Shown one piece after another: positions 53,927-61,437 of a stretch of 64,000 bases of DNA. The position numbers were made by a program, and so were the translations under genes. The stretch is from Paenibacillus qinlingensis (GTDB lineage Bacteria > Bacillota > Bacilli > Paenibacillales > NBRC-103111). Each line of letters opens with the position of its first letter. The stretch's first letter is position 1. The DNA is taken from positions 1-64,000 of the forward strand of contig NZ_JABMKY010000032.1 in assembly GCF_013204845.1 (NCBI RefSeq), written 5' to 3'. The notes beneath the pieces are model-generated. The model saw nothing but the letters and a program-made list of their open reading frames with translations, searched no databases and was not told the DNA's origin.

Positions 53927-54253
53927 TTATTCCCCTTGGAACGAAGCCACAACTTCCTCGATATAGATATCCTGCTCACCGATATAATAGTTTGCTACAT
54001 CATCTTTCAATTCCTGAACTCTAGGGTCACTGATGAACGACTCCAAAGCTTCTTTCGTTTCAAAATACAAGCTGAATATATACGAATACCTCGGAGTCGT
54101 TCCATCTGCTGAGGACAGGACCTTTTTGACCTCATACTTGGCCGCTCCCATTTCAAGCACCGTCTTCTGAGATAGTAAACTAACATGTGTATTCAGATAG
54201 TAAGCTTCATCAAATGGGATACCTTGTTTGTAGTGAAACGTTAATACGAGCAC
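53927..54253 (-). CDS. EthD-family protein
   Basis: The 108-residue ferredoxin-like fold protein matches the EthD family (LTFHYKQGIPFDEAYYLNTH; YSYIFSLYFETKEALESFI). The family forms small dimeric barrels, often of unknown activity and named for ethyl tert-butyl ether degradation. Any link to that pathway here is unsupported. Monocistronic, divergent from the padR gene. Confidence 0.85.
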   Translation of the reverse strand: MLVLTFHYKQGIPFDEAYYLNTHVSLLSQKTVLEMGAAKYEVKKVLSSADGTTPRYSYIFSLYFETKEALESFISDPRVQELKDDVANYYIGEQDIYIEEVVASFQGE

Positions 54254-54337
54254 GCAATCATCTCCTTAATGGGTTATAAACTCATCATAAACGATGACAT
54301 TAGTGGCAGTGTCAATTTGTAAATGCCTATTGCACTC

Positions 54338-54356
54338 TATATCACGCGGTGATATA
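54338..54356 (+). promoter_or_regulatory. Likely PadR operator
   Basis: TATATCAC-GCG-GTGATATA is a perfect 8-bp inverted repeat about 80 bp ahead of padR. A partial copy (GATATATCAC) follows at 54367-54376 and more GATAT motifs continue to 54400. PadR-type repressors commonly bind such sites in their own promoters. Confidence 0.6.
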
Positions 54357-54433
54357 CTCATCTCATGATATATCACTACGCGATACAACGAGATATGATA
54401 TAACATATCCTGATGTATGAAGAAGGAGAATTT

Positions 54434-54766
54434 ATGGATAGCGAAAAGCTCTACCGTCAGTACTTGCCGATGTCTGAAACGGCTTATTACATTTTGCTTT
54501 CCCTAACGGAAGTTCGGCATGGTTATGGCATTATTCAGTGGGTGGAGGAACTCACGCAAGGTCGAATTCACCTCGGCCCTGGCACGATTTATGGCAGTTT
54601 ATCTCGGATGGAGAAGGATCGTTTGATTCAAGCTGTAGCTGAAGAAGAGCGTCGTAAGCTGTACCGCATCACGCCTTCTGGTAAAGAACTACTCAAGCTG
54701 GAGATCGCCAGAATTACAGAGCTTTACGAAAATGCGAAGAAAGTAGAGGGATCTTTGTATGAGTGA
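54434..54766 (+). CDS. PadR-family transcriptional regulator
   Basis: ATG 54434 (MDSEKLYRQY) follows AAGGAG. The 110-residue protein has the PadR winged helix (ETAYYILLSLTEVRHGYGII; GPGTIYGSLSRMEKDRLI) and a short C-terminal dimerisation helix. It overlaps the DUF2812 gene by 8 bp. The PadR-DUF2812 pairing is widespread in Bacillota, with the regulator repressing its own operon. Confidence 0.92.
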   Translation: MDSEKLYRQYLPMSETAYYILLSLTEVRHGYGIIQWVEELTQGRIHLGPGTIYGSLSRMEKDRLIQAVAEEERRKLYRITPSGKELLKLEIARITELYENAKKVEGSLYE

Positions 54767-55277
54767 GACCAAAAAGATGTTTAAATGGTGGGACAGTTCA
54801 CAATCGGAGACGATTACAGCATGGTTGGAGGATATGGAGGCGCAAGGCTGGCATTTACAACATGTAAATTGGAATGGCTTGCGTTTTCACTTTAAAAAAG
54901 GCGCTCCTCGCAAAATGAGCTACTGCGTCGATTACCAAACGAAGGTGGATTCCAACTACGCTAGCATTTTTGAAGACACAGGTTGGGATAAAATTTACAG
55001 CGGTGCAGGTTGGTATATCTGGAGACAAACCTATCAGCATACGAAGCCTGAAATTTTTACTGACATTGACTCCATGATCGAGCGGAATAAACGACTCATC
55101 GGCGTATTTACGGCGGTTACTGCCGCACAAATCCCAATTTTCATGATAAACATAAAAAATGTGATTTTTTATCCCTTGCTGATTCTCTATGTGCCAGTCC
55201 TTGTCTTACTGGGTATTAGTCTATACCGTCTAGTCGCTGCCAATAAAAGACTTCAAGCCAAAAAGGACATTCTTTGA
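54759..55277 (+). CDS. DUF2812 membrane protein
   Basis: The 172-residue protein has the DUF2812 N-terminal soluble domain (KMFKWWDSSQSETITAWLED; MEAQGWHLQHVNWNGLRFHF), then FEDTGWDKIYSGAGWYIWR. Two C-terminal membrane spans end in a basic tail. Function is unknown. Translation is coupled to padR by overlap, so it is the likely regulated product. Confidence 0.9.
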   Translation: MSETKKMFKWWDSSQSETITAWLEDMEAQGWHLQHVNWNGLRFHFKKGAPRKMSYCVDYQTKVDSNYASIFEDTGWDKIYSGAGWYIWRQTYQHTKPEIFTDIDSMIERNKRLIGVFTAVTAAQIPIFMINIKNVIFYPLLILYVPVLVLLGISLYRLVAANKRLQAKKDIL

Positions 55278-55316
55278 TCCGCTAGGGCTGGCTGAATGTC
55301 CTCTGTTCACTATGTA

Positions 55317-55823
55317 TTACCCGATAGCTCCGTGCGCTCGCAACAAGCCAATCACCGCAGTATGACCCTGCTCTTTGGCTAGATCAATCGCATAGACGCC
55401 ATCTTCCAATTTCGCATTCACATCCGCACCCTGGCTGATCAAAAGCTCAATGATCTGCGTACTATCCTTATGGAAGGCGGCCACATGCAGACTCGTATGT
55501 CCATTGCTATCCATAATCGTCGGCTTCGCACGGTGAGCGAGCAGTAGTTGTATGACCTCTAAGCTCTGCTCGCCGGCAATAGCCGCATGCAGTGCCGTAT
55601 TCGAAGGGATATAGCTGACTTTAGAATGCGATACGGCATTCACATCTGCGCCATTTTCCAAAAGCAGCTTAACCACTTCGCTCTGACCGAAATGTGCTGC
55701 AAATCCCAGAAGCGTAAGGCCATCACTGTTCTCAGCATTGACTAGCGAAAGATCCGTGTCCAGTAAATCCTTGACTAAGGTTACATCGCCAGTGCGTGCT
55801 GCTGTAAATATATTGTTAATCAT
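55317..55823 (-). CDS. Ankyrin-repeat protein
   Basis: The 168-residue protein consists of about five ankyrin repeats (DGLTLLGFAAHFGQSEVVKLL; NTALHAAIAGEQSLEVIQLL; NGHTSLHVAAFHKDSTQIIEL), with no signal or membrane part. Such repeats bind other proteins. The partner is unknown. GAGGAGG lies 10 bp upstream of the ATG. Monocistronic. Confidence 0.92.
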   Translation of the reverse strand: MINNIFTAARTGDVTLVKDLLDTDLSLVNAENSDGLTLLGFAAHFGQSEVVKLLLENGADVNAVSHSKVSYIPSNTALHAAIAGEQSLEVIQLLLAHRAKPTIMDSNGHTSLHVAAFHKDSTQIIELLISQGADVNAKLEDGVYAIDLAKEQGHTAVIGLLRAHGAIG

Positions 55824-55924
55824 GCAGGGGTGGCCTCCTCTAAATTATTCGCTATTTCAATTCGGCAAAAATCTAGATTTTTCCTTTTTTGCATATAAAT
55901 AAATCGTGACGCCACCGAAAGCAA

Positions 55925-55957
55925 GAAAAAGACCCTCAGCATTCACCGCTGTGGGTC
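55925..55957 (-). terminator. Terminator of nucleotidyltransferase gene
   Basis: On the minus strand GACCCACAGC pairs with GCTGAGGGTC around a 7-nt loop, followed by five Ts, 12 bp after the stop codon. Confidence 0.92.
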
Positions 55958-55968
55958 ATCTAGGCTCC

Positions 55969-56838
55969 CTAATTCCCATGTTTCTTCGGCCGATTTCGCA
56001 CCTCATGCAAATAAGTACGTACATTCCGTTCTTCCGCATGAACGTATTCGAAGTCCAGATAAGCAGCAACTTCTTGCGCAGTTCTACTTAACAGGTCACA
56101 CATCTTAAAGAGAGATTGCCAAATGTGATCATAATCAGCATCCGTATACGTTGCTTTAAATGCTTGCCATTCGTCAGCTGTTAGGTAATTGGCGATGTAC
56201 TTGCCACATTTGCCAGCACTCATCGTAAAATCAGCACGCATCCCTATTTTCCATTCGAGCATCTGAATCAGGACATTGCGATTGATTTGCTCATGCATAA
56301 ACATGACATAGGTCAACTCTTCGCGCCAAAGCCCCTTCGCCATATTCAAGCAGATCCACCAGAACTCATTGCATGCTCCTTGGAATTGTTTCTCTGTAGG
56401 CCTATGGATATGATAGTCACTGTCGCTCGAAACAGGAAGTAGACCGATCGTTCCATCCTTATCCAAAAGCAATACACTTAAGCTGTCCGGCTTCATCAGC
56501 TGTTGCCGCTGCGCCAAAGGGATCAAGGTGAGGTCAATTCGATTCCCATCTTGGAATTGCATCAGATACACGAGGCGCTCCGTTGGCTCCGCCATAGGAT
56601 AAAATTCGTTATTATCCGGCATCTGCATGATGAGCCGCTCTCCAAACCGATCAATCCAATCGGGATCCGATCGGAAAGATTCGGTTTCCTGTACGAAATA
56701 GACGATATCATAATCCTGAAATTCATCCCGAGGTACATTCGGATTCGTACGCGATCCATTCATCATCACCGCACGAATTCGCTCATCTTCTCGAGCCGTG
56801 TCTAGGATGATGGCCATCATTTCTTGTTCACTTCGCAT
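55969..56838 (-). CDS. Aminoglycoside 6-adenylyltransferase-like protein
   Basis: The 289-residue protein is of the ANT(6)/AadK family, which adenylates streptomycin at position 6. The nucleotidyltransferase motif is GSRTNPNVPRDEFQDYDIVYF, with metal-binding Asp residues (DYD), and further family blocks are DGNRIDLTLIP and CNEFWWICLNMAKGLWREE (each abbreviated as needed). The helical C-terminal domain is complete. Chromosomal AadK-like genes are common in Bacillus and Paenibacillus; activity on streptomycin is inferred only. No mobile element is next to it. Confidence 0.88.
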   Translation of the reverse strand: MRSEQEMMAIILDTAREDERIRAVMMNGSRTNPNVPRDEFQDYDIVYFVQETESFRSDPDWIDRFGERLIMQMPDNNEFYPMAEPTERLVYLMQFQDGNRIDLTLIPLAQRQQLMKPDSLSVLLLDKDGTIGLLPVSSDSDYHIHRPTEKQFQGACNEFWWICLNMAKGLWREELTYVMFMHEQINRNVLIQMLEWKIGMRADFTMSAGKCGKYIANYLTADEWQAFKATYTDADYDHIWQSLFKMCDLLSRTAQEVAAYLDFEYVHAEERNVRTYLHEVRNRPKKHGN

Positions 56839-56908
56839 GGCTTTGGATTTGCCTCCTTTGCAACTCTAGTGATGGTCTACTTCGCTCCAGAGGGTTCCTA
56901 CTCCTGTT

Positions 56909-58618
56909 TTATAGCTTGAACTTACCGACGGCTTGCTGCAGTCTCAGGGACATACTGTTCAAGTCGTTAGCGAATGCAGCAACTTCTTGCAGCGCTGCAA
57001 GCTGCTGCTCAGCGCTCCCCGCTACATTCTGAGCGGCAAAGGCCGATTGCTGTGCGATGTTAGATGATTCAATCACCGAAGCCGTCACCTGTTCCGATCT
57101 TGCCGACATCTCTTCCGCCACAGCAGAAACATCACGGATCTGATCAGCCACTTGATCGATTGCCCGCAGGATCAATTGAAAGGCCTCACCAGCCTCATGT
57201 ACCACGACGATCCCCGTATGCACTTCTCTGGTTCCCTCATTCATCGCCTCGACAGCTAGCTGAGTACCCTGCTGAATTTGTTCAATCAACGCAATAATCT
57301 GATTGGCCGAGCTGCCTGATTGTTCAGCTAGCTTCCGCACTTCTCCAGCAACGACGGCAAAGCCGCGACCATGTTCGCCAGCACGAGCCGCTTCAATAGC
57401 TGCATTGAGCGCAAGCAGATTCGTCTGGGTGGCGATGTTGGAGATCACACTTACAATGCTGCCGATTTCTATGGATTGCTTATCTAGCTTCTGTACCATG
57501 GAGGCTGTACGATCAACGGTGGCTCGTATGGATTCCATTTGACGAATAACTTGCTGTAAGGATAGGTTACCGTTCCTTGCTTTCTCAGAGGCATCCATGG
57601 AAACATCCGATACGGAAGATGACGTTTCTGCAATTCGTTGTATGCCTATCGACATTTCCTCCATCGCTCGAGCGCTTTCATTGGAAGTTAAGCCCTGAGC
57701 TTCAGCCCCTCGCGCTACGGCTTGGATAGAAGTCGCGATTTCGTTCGAAGCCGCCGAAGTTTCTTCTGCGCTTGCCGAAAGCTGCTTTGAGGAAACGGCT
57801 ACATCATGTGAATTTGCATTCACCTCTTTAATCAGCTCTTGCAAATTAAGAATCATTCGGCTAAAGCTATCCGTTAGTTTCCCAACCTCATCCTTACTCT
57901 GACTCGTGATCGTACGCGTTAAGTCTCCCCCAGCAATGCTTTGAGCCACATTCATTAACACATTGATAGGTCCAATGATGATTCGGCTAAGCAGCAATGC
58001 GATACCTATGCCAAGCAGCACATCAATAATACAGGAAATAATAAGTGTCATATTGACGGATTTAATTTCATCGGTTAAATACTCTGTGGATTCCTTCGAT
58101 TCTTGATTGAATCTATTAATATATTGATCTGCCACGGTATAGATCGTTTGTTTGAATTCGTCGGTTTGATCATCCGCCTTCTTATTCTCATCGCGCAGCT
58201 GCGCTGCCGTTAGTTTGCTGCCTTTTTTATTAATGTCCATGACTACATCAAATGATTTGATAAAACCCTCGCTAGCGGTTCGCAGACTTGCAGCCAACTC
58301 CACCTCTTTCGGGTTGTCCGATCTTAGGGCAATGAACTCGAGGTATTCTCTAAATTTCACTTCATTTTCCTTGTACGCTTTCGCTGCTTCATCACTCTGA
58401 TTGATAATGACATCAGCTTGATTACTGTACAGGATGCCTACATAATTCTTAAGCTCGTATGCTGCCTTCAACTCGGCATTTCGTTCCGTCTCCTGACTCA
58501 ACGTACTTTGAGCTCCCGTTAGTTTCCAGTAATTGTTCACGGCACCAAGCGTAAATAACAAAATAACTAAGAGCATGCCCGATAGTAGTTTCGTTTTTAA
58601 AGACCAATTTTTAATCAT
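56909..58618 (-). CDS. Methyl-accepting chemotaxis protein
   Basis: ATG 58618 (MIKNWSLKTKLL) follows AAGGGG. The 569-residue receptor has a first membrane span, a four-helix extracellular sensor (about 30-185) and a second span. A HAMP domain (PINVLMNVAQSIAGGDLTRT) and a long signalling coiled coil follow, with hairpin tip EAARAGEHGRGFAVVAGEVR. It should signal through CheA/CheW; the ligand is unknown. GTCGATAT at 58771-58764 on the minus strand resembles a sigma-D -10, but the -35 is poor. Confidence 0.93.
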   Translation of the reverse strand: MIKNWSLKTKLLSGMLLVILLFTLGAVNNYWKLTGAQSTLSQETERNAELKAAYELKNYVGILYSNQADVIINQSDEAAKAYKENEVKFREYLEFIALRSDNPKEVELAASLRTASEGFIKSFDVVMDINKKGSKLTAAQLRDENKKADDQTDEFKQTIYTVADQYINRFNQESKESTEYLTDEIKSVNMTLIISCIIDVLLGIGIALLLSRIIIGPINVLMNVAQSIAGGDLTRTITSQSKDEVGKLTDSFSRMILNLQELIKEVNANSHDVAVSSKQLSASAEETSAASNEIATSIQAVARGAEAQGLTSNESARAMEEMSIGIQRIAETSSSVSDVSMDASEKARNGNLSLQQVIRQMESIRATVDRTASMVQKLDKQSIEIGSIVSVISNIATQTNLLALNAAIEAARAGEHGRGFAVVAGEVRKLAEQSGSSANQIIALIEQIQQGTQLAVEAMNEGTREVHTGIVVVHEAGEAFQLILRAIDQVADQIRDVSAVAEEMSARSEQVTASVIESSNIAQQSAFAAQNVAGSAEQQLAALQEVAAFANDLNSMSLRLQQAVGKFKL

Positions 58619-58823
58619 GAAAGACCCCTTCTTTCTTCTTTTGAATTCTAGCCGCTGCGTTACGTGCTTTGTTCGATTGCCATTGAATTCAAGAAAGTTT
58701 TTTCTCATCTAAGCAGTCATCTAAGAGGTCTTCATTCGACAAATTTCGCGGGCTATTCTATCTATATCGACAAATGTTATTAAAAAAATAAGGGGGGATG
58801 TCATCTTCCATAACATGCAAAAC

Positions 58824-58866
58824 AAACGCCTACGCCGTCCTTCAAGGACGGGAGTTTATGGAGAAA
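58824..58866. repeat. REP-like hairpin element, copy 1
   Basis: A 43-bp sequence begins AAACGCCTAC, has the hairpin CGTCCTT-C-AAGGACG and ends GGGAGTTTATGGAGAA. It recurs 1047 bp away at 59871 in the same orientation with four changes and a 2-bp gap. The two copies bracket the repeat island. A hairpin flanked by short conserved tetranucleotides recalls REP elements or IS200/IS605 ends, but no transposase is nearby. Confidence 0.75.
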
Positions 58867-58979
58867 TAGAGCCAATTTACAAGCCATTCCTCCTCGTAAT
58901 TTCGCTGCTACAGCATTTATCGGCTATTCGAAAGGGAAGGGAGAGTAGCAACTGCTAAGTTTGTGGTGGTTTTGGGGAA

Positions 58980-59164
58980 TAAATGGATTTCCTACATCTA
59001 TTTCCGGGTAAAACTAGCCTCTTGGGAGTTTAACTGGATTTTCTACATTTAAATTTGCTCGATATGCCCCCTTTGGAGAAATTGGCCTGAAATAACGGGA
59101 GGAAATCCAGTTAGTCTGCCAAAATGCGTGATCTCGCTTGAATTAGCTACAGATAATCCAGTTA
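58980..59164. repeat. Quartet element E (TARMTGKA type)
   Basis: Boxes start at 58980, 59031, 59093 and 59144 (spacing 51, 62, 51), orientation + + - -. Heads are TAAATGGA, TAACTGGA, then TCCAGTTA twice. Box three has a divergent tail (TAACGGGA). It lies 46 bp before the (GGGTT)n array. Confidence 0.88.
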
Positions 59165-59210
59165 TTCACTTGGTCAGGATGCACTGTGGGTAACGCCTAG
59201 GTTGCGAGTT

Positions 59211-59378
59211 GGGTTGGGTTGGGTTGGGTTGGGTTGGGTTGGGTTGGGTTGGGTTGGGTTGGGTTGGGTTGGGTTGGGTTGGGTTGGGTCGGGTTGGGTT
59301 GGGTTGGGTTGGGTTGGGTTGGGTTGGGTTGGGTTGGGTTGGGTTGGGTTGGGTTGGGTTGGGTTGGGTTGGGTTGGG
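59211..59378. repeat. (GGGTT)n pentamer array, ~33 copies
   Basis: The array is 168 bp of GGGTT with a single change (GGGTC at 59286-59290). It is telomere-like and strongly G-rich on one strand, so G-quadruplex formation is possible. Open frames here translate to GWVGL or PNPTQ repeats and are not genes. It lies exactly between quartet elements E and H. Confidence 0.97.
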
Positions 59379-59385
59379 AGCTATC

Positions 59386-59569
59386 AAAAATGCAAAAGAG
59401 CAGTTTTGACAGCGGATTTCACTTGTTTTTTTGGAAATTGATACAAATAGGCATCAATTTCGTGTGAGTAGATGATATTTCCTTGAAATTCGATAGAAAG
59501 GTTGCCTTTTTGCACGCATTTGCTTATTTGGGGGATAAATAGAGAGAAAGGTTGCCCTTTTGCATTTTT
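59386..59569. repeat. Quartet element H (ATGC/GGCA type)
   Basis: Boxes start near 59386, 59437, 59499 and 59549 (spacing 51, 62, 50). They share ATGCAAAA-GGGCA on the plus strand for the first two and the complement (GGTTGCC-CTTTTGCA) for the last two. The half-sites differ from the other classes, and box two is the most divergent. The geometry is the same as in the rest of the family. Confidence 0.78.
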
Positions 59570-59638
59570 CAGAGAATAATCCCCAATAAACCAACCACCA
59601 ATTCTGCATCAATCGGGTGGGGTTGGGGGCCTTCGCTT

Positions 59639-59824
59639 GGGTTTGGGTTTGGGTTTGGGTTTGGGTTTGGGTTTTGAGTTTTGAGTTTTACGGTTTGCGT
59701 TACGGGTTTTGGATTTTGGGTTTTGGGTTTTGAGTTTTACGTTTTGCGTTTTGCGTTTTGCGTTTTGCGTTTTGCGTTTTGCGTTTTGCGTTTTGCGTTT
59801 TGCGTTTTGCGTTTTGCGTTTTGT
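59639..59824. repeat. GGGTTT, then GTTTTGC tandem arrays
   Basis: About six GGGTTT hexamers (59639-59674) are followed by mixed TTTTGAG and GGGTTTT heptamers and then about twelve GTTTTGC heptamers (59741-59824). All are G/T-rich on the plus strand. Reading frames across them (FCVLRFA repeats) are artefacts. From 58619 to 59926 no gene is supported; the whole stretch is repeats. Confidence 0.95.
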
Positions 59825-59870
59825 CGTTTTGGCTTTAGCTATGGCCCGGAGTAGGCTTCGCTTACAAAAT

Positions 59871-59914
59871 AAACGCCTACACCGACCTTCAAGGATGGGA
59901 GCGTTTATGGAGAA
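59871..59914. repeat. REP-like hairpin element, copy 2
   Basis: Second copy of the 58824 element, same orientation, with hairpin CGACCTT-C-AAGGATG and the ending GGGAGCGTTTATGG. In this copy AAACGC at the start and GCGTTT near the end are also complementary. It stops about 6 bp before the lysE terminator. Confidence 0.75.
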
Positions 59915-59919
59915 TGTAC

Positions 59920-59945
59920 AAAAAAGCTACCCCCGAAGGAGTAGC
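59920..59945 (-). terminator. Terminator overlapping lysE end
   Basis: On the minus strand GGCTACTCC pairs with GGGGTAGC around TTC, followed by six Ts. The stop codon lies within the stem. Confidence 0.88.
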
Positions 59946-60553
59946 CCCATCACTGCAAACAATCCAAAAACCGTTAACATCGCACCAGAGACGCGATTAA
60001 TCCACAGGAACGCCGCTCCTTTGAGCCGCTCCCTCAACAATCCAACCAACAAACTAAGCAGCAACCACCATAGCGCTGAACCTGAGAACACACCGACCAC
60101 CAAAGCAATCGCAGGCGTGAAGCCTCCCGCTGCACGATCTGCCAGCCCAAGCCCCGCAAACGCACCGACGAACGACATGATCGTCATCGGATTCGTAATG
60201 GTGAGCAGCAGCGTCGACGCATATGATTTGAATAGCGTATCCCCTGTCGCTTTAGCCGCTTCAGCGGCTGGCTTTGAGCGAAAAGTTTGCACGCCCAGAT
60301 AGATAAGGAACAGACCCCCGACCAACTGTAGGATCACCTTTTGATCTAACAAAAAGCTAGTAATCAGCGTCAAGCCGAACCCTGCAATGAAGCCATAGAT
60401 AGCATCTGCCGTAGCTGCGCCTAGTCCAGATAGAAAACCATGCAAGCGACCTAACGTCAGCGTTCTGCGCATACATAGGATTCCTATAGGGCCAACAGGT
60501 GCCGCGATGGAAAAGCCTAATAACAGGCCCTTAAGTAAGGGAATGAGCCACAC
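59927..60553 (-). CDS. LysE-family exporter
   Basis: GTG 60553 follows AGGTG by eight bases. The 208-residue protein has six membrane spans and the LysE/RhtB signature near the N-terminus (GFSIAAPVGPIGILCMRRTL). These proteins export amino acids or related metabolites. It follows the N-carbamoylputrescine amidase gene by 2 bp, so it is probably in the agu operon. Export of a polyamine-pathway metabolite is conceivable but unproven. Confidence 0.88.
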   Translation of the reverse strand: MWLIPLLKGLLLGFSIAAPVGPIGILCMRRTLTLGRLHGFLSGLGAATADAIYGFIAGFGLTLITSFLLDQKVILQLVGGLFLIYLGVQTFRSKPAAEAAKATGDTLFKSYASTLLLTITNPMTIMSFVGAFAGLGLADRAAGGFTPAIALVVGVFSGSALWWLLLSLLVGLLRERLKGAAFLWINRVSGAMLTVFGLFAVMGLLLRG

Positions 60554-60555
60554 AA

Positions 60556-61431
60556 TTAAAACACCTGCTCACCATCGTACGTAGCGATTTTCTTGTATAG
60601 ATCCGGACGACGATCTCGAAAAATACCCCATTCAATACGTTGAATTTCGAGCTGATCCAGATCGAACTCGGCAACAAGAACCGTTTCCTCGTCACGTCCA
60701 GCTTCCTCAATCAGATTCCCCTGTGGACCTGCAATGAAAGACGAACCATAGAAGTTGATGCTGGAATCCTCATCTTCTTCCTTCCCGATACGGTTCGATG
60801 CGATTACCGGCATCAAGTTGCACGCCGCGTGACCGCGCATGCACATTTGCCAGTGATCCTTCGAATCAATGGAACCATCCTGCGGTTCGGAACCGATAGC
60901 CGTTGGGTAGAACAACAGTTCCGCCCCCATCAGTGCCATTACGCGAGCAGCTTCTGGGTACCATTGATCCCAACATACGCCGACGCCGATTTTGGCGTAG
61001 CGTGTTTTCCACACCTTGAAACCTGTATCTCCCGGGTTAAAATAGAACTTCTCCTCATACCCTGGACCGTCAGGGATGTGGCTTTTGCGGTAGGTGCCGA
61101 GCACGGAACCATCGGCATCGATAACGGCAAGCGAGTTGTAGCGAGCGTAGTTCTTTTTCTCATAAAAGGAGATTGGCAGAACTACTGCCAGCTCTTTGGC
61201 GATCTCACGGAAGTGATTGATCGCTTTGTTCGTTTCTAATTCCGTTGCGTAGCGGTAGTAATCGGATTTTTCTTTTTGGCAAAAATAAGGTGTTTCAAAC
61301 AACTCTTGAATTAGAATCACTTGCGCACCCTTCGCCGCGGCTTCACGGACCAATTTCTCCGCTTTGGCGATGTTTTCTTCTATGTTATCGGAACAGCTCA
61401 TTTGTGTGGCTGCTACAGTCACTTTTCTCAT
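60556..61431 (-). CDS. aguB: N-carbamoylputrescine amidase
   Basis: The 291-residue nitrilase-superfamily enzyme has the Glu-Lys-Cys triad at E43 (LIQELFETPYFC), K116 (YRKSHIPDG) and C152 (GVGVCWDQWYPE). It hydrolyses N-carbamoylputrescine to putrescine. The partner agmatine deiminase gene lies six bases upstream, confirming the pathway. Length is typical. Assignment is secure. Confidence 0.95.
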   Translation of the reverse strand: MRKVTVAATQMSCSDNIEENIAKAEKLVREAAAKGAQVILIQELFETPYFCQKEKSDYYRYATELETNKAINHFREIAKELAVVLPISFYEKKNYARYNSLAVIDADGSVLGTYRKSHIPDGPGYEEKFYFNPGDTGFKVWKTRYAKIGVGVCWDQWYPEAARVMALMGAELLFYPTAIGSEPQDGSIDSKDHWQMCMRGHAACNLMPVIASNRIGKEEDEDSSINFYGSSFIAGPQGNLIEEAGRDEETVLVAEFDLDQLEIQRIEWGIFRDRRPDLYKKIATYDGEQVF

Positions 61432-61437
61432 TTGGAA

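Noticed and set aside
58764..58771. Sigma-D-type promoter before the chemotaxis receptor
   Set aside because: A GTCGATAT -10 is visible but no TAAA -35 lies 15 bp upstream, so it is mentioned only as a weak possibility.
59202..59467. Long open frames encoding GWVGL or PNPTQ repeats on both strands
   Set aside because: They are frame translations of the (GGGTT)n array, with no ribosome site and no non-repeat domain.
59709..60302. 197-residue frame starting in FCVLRFA repeats
   Set aside because: It is a translation of the GTTTTGC array that continues antisense through lysE.
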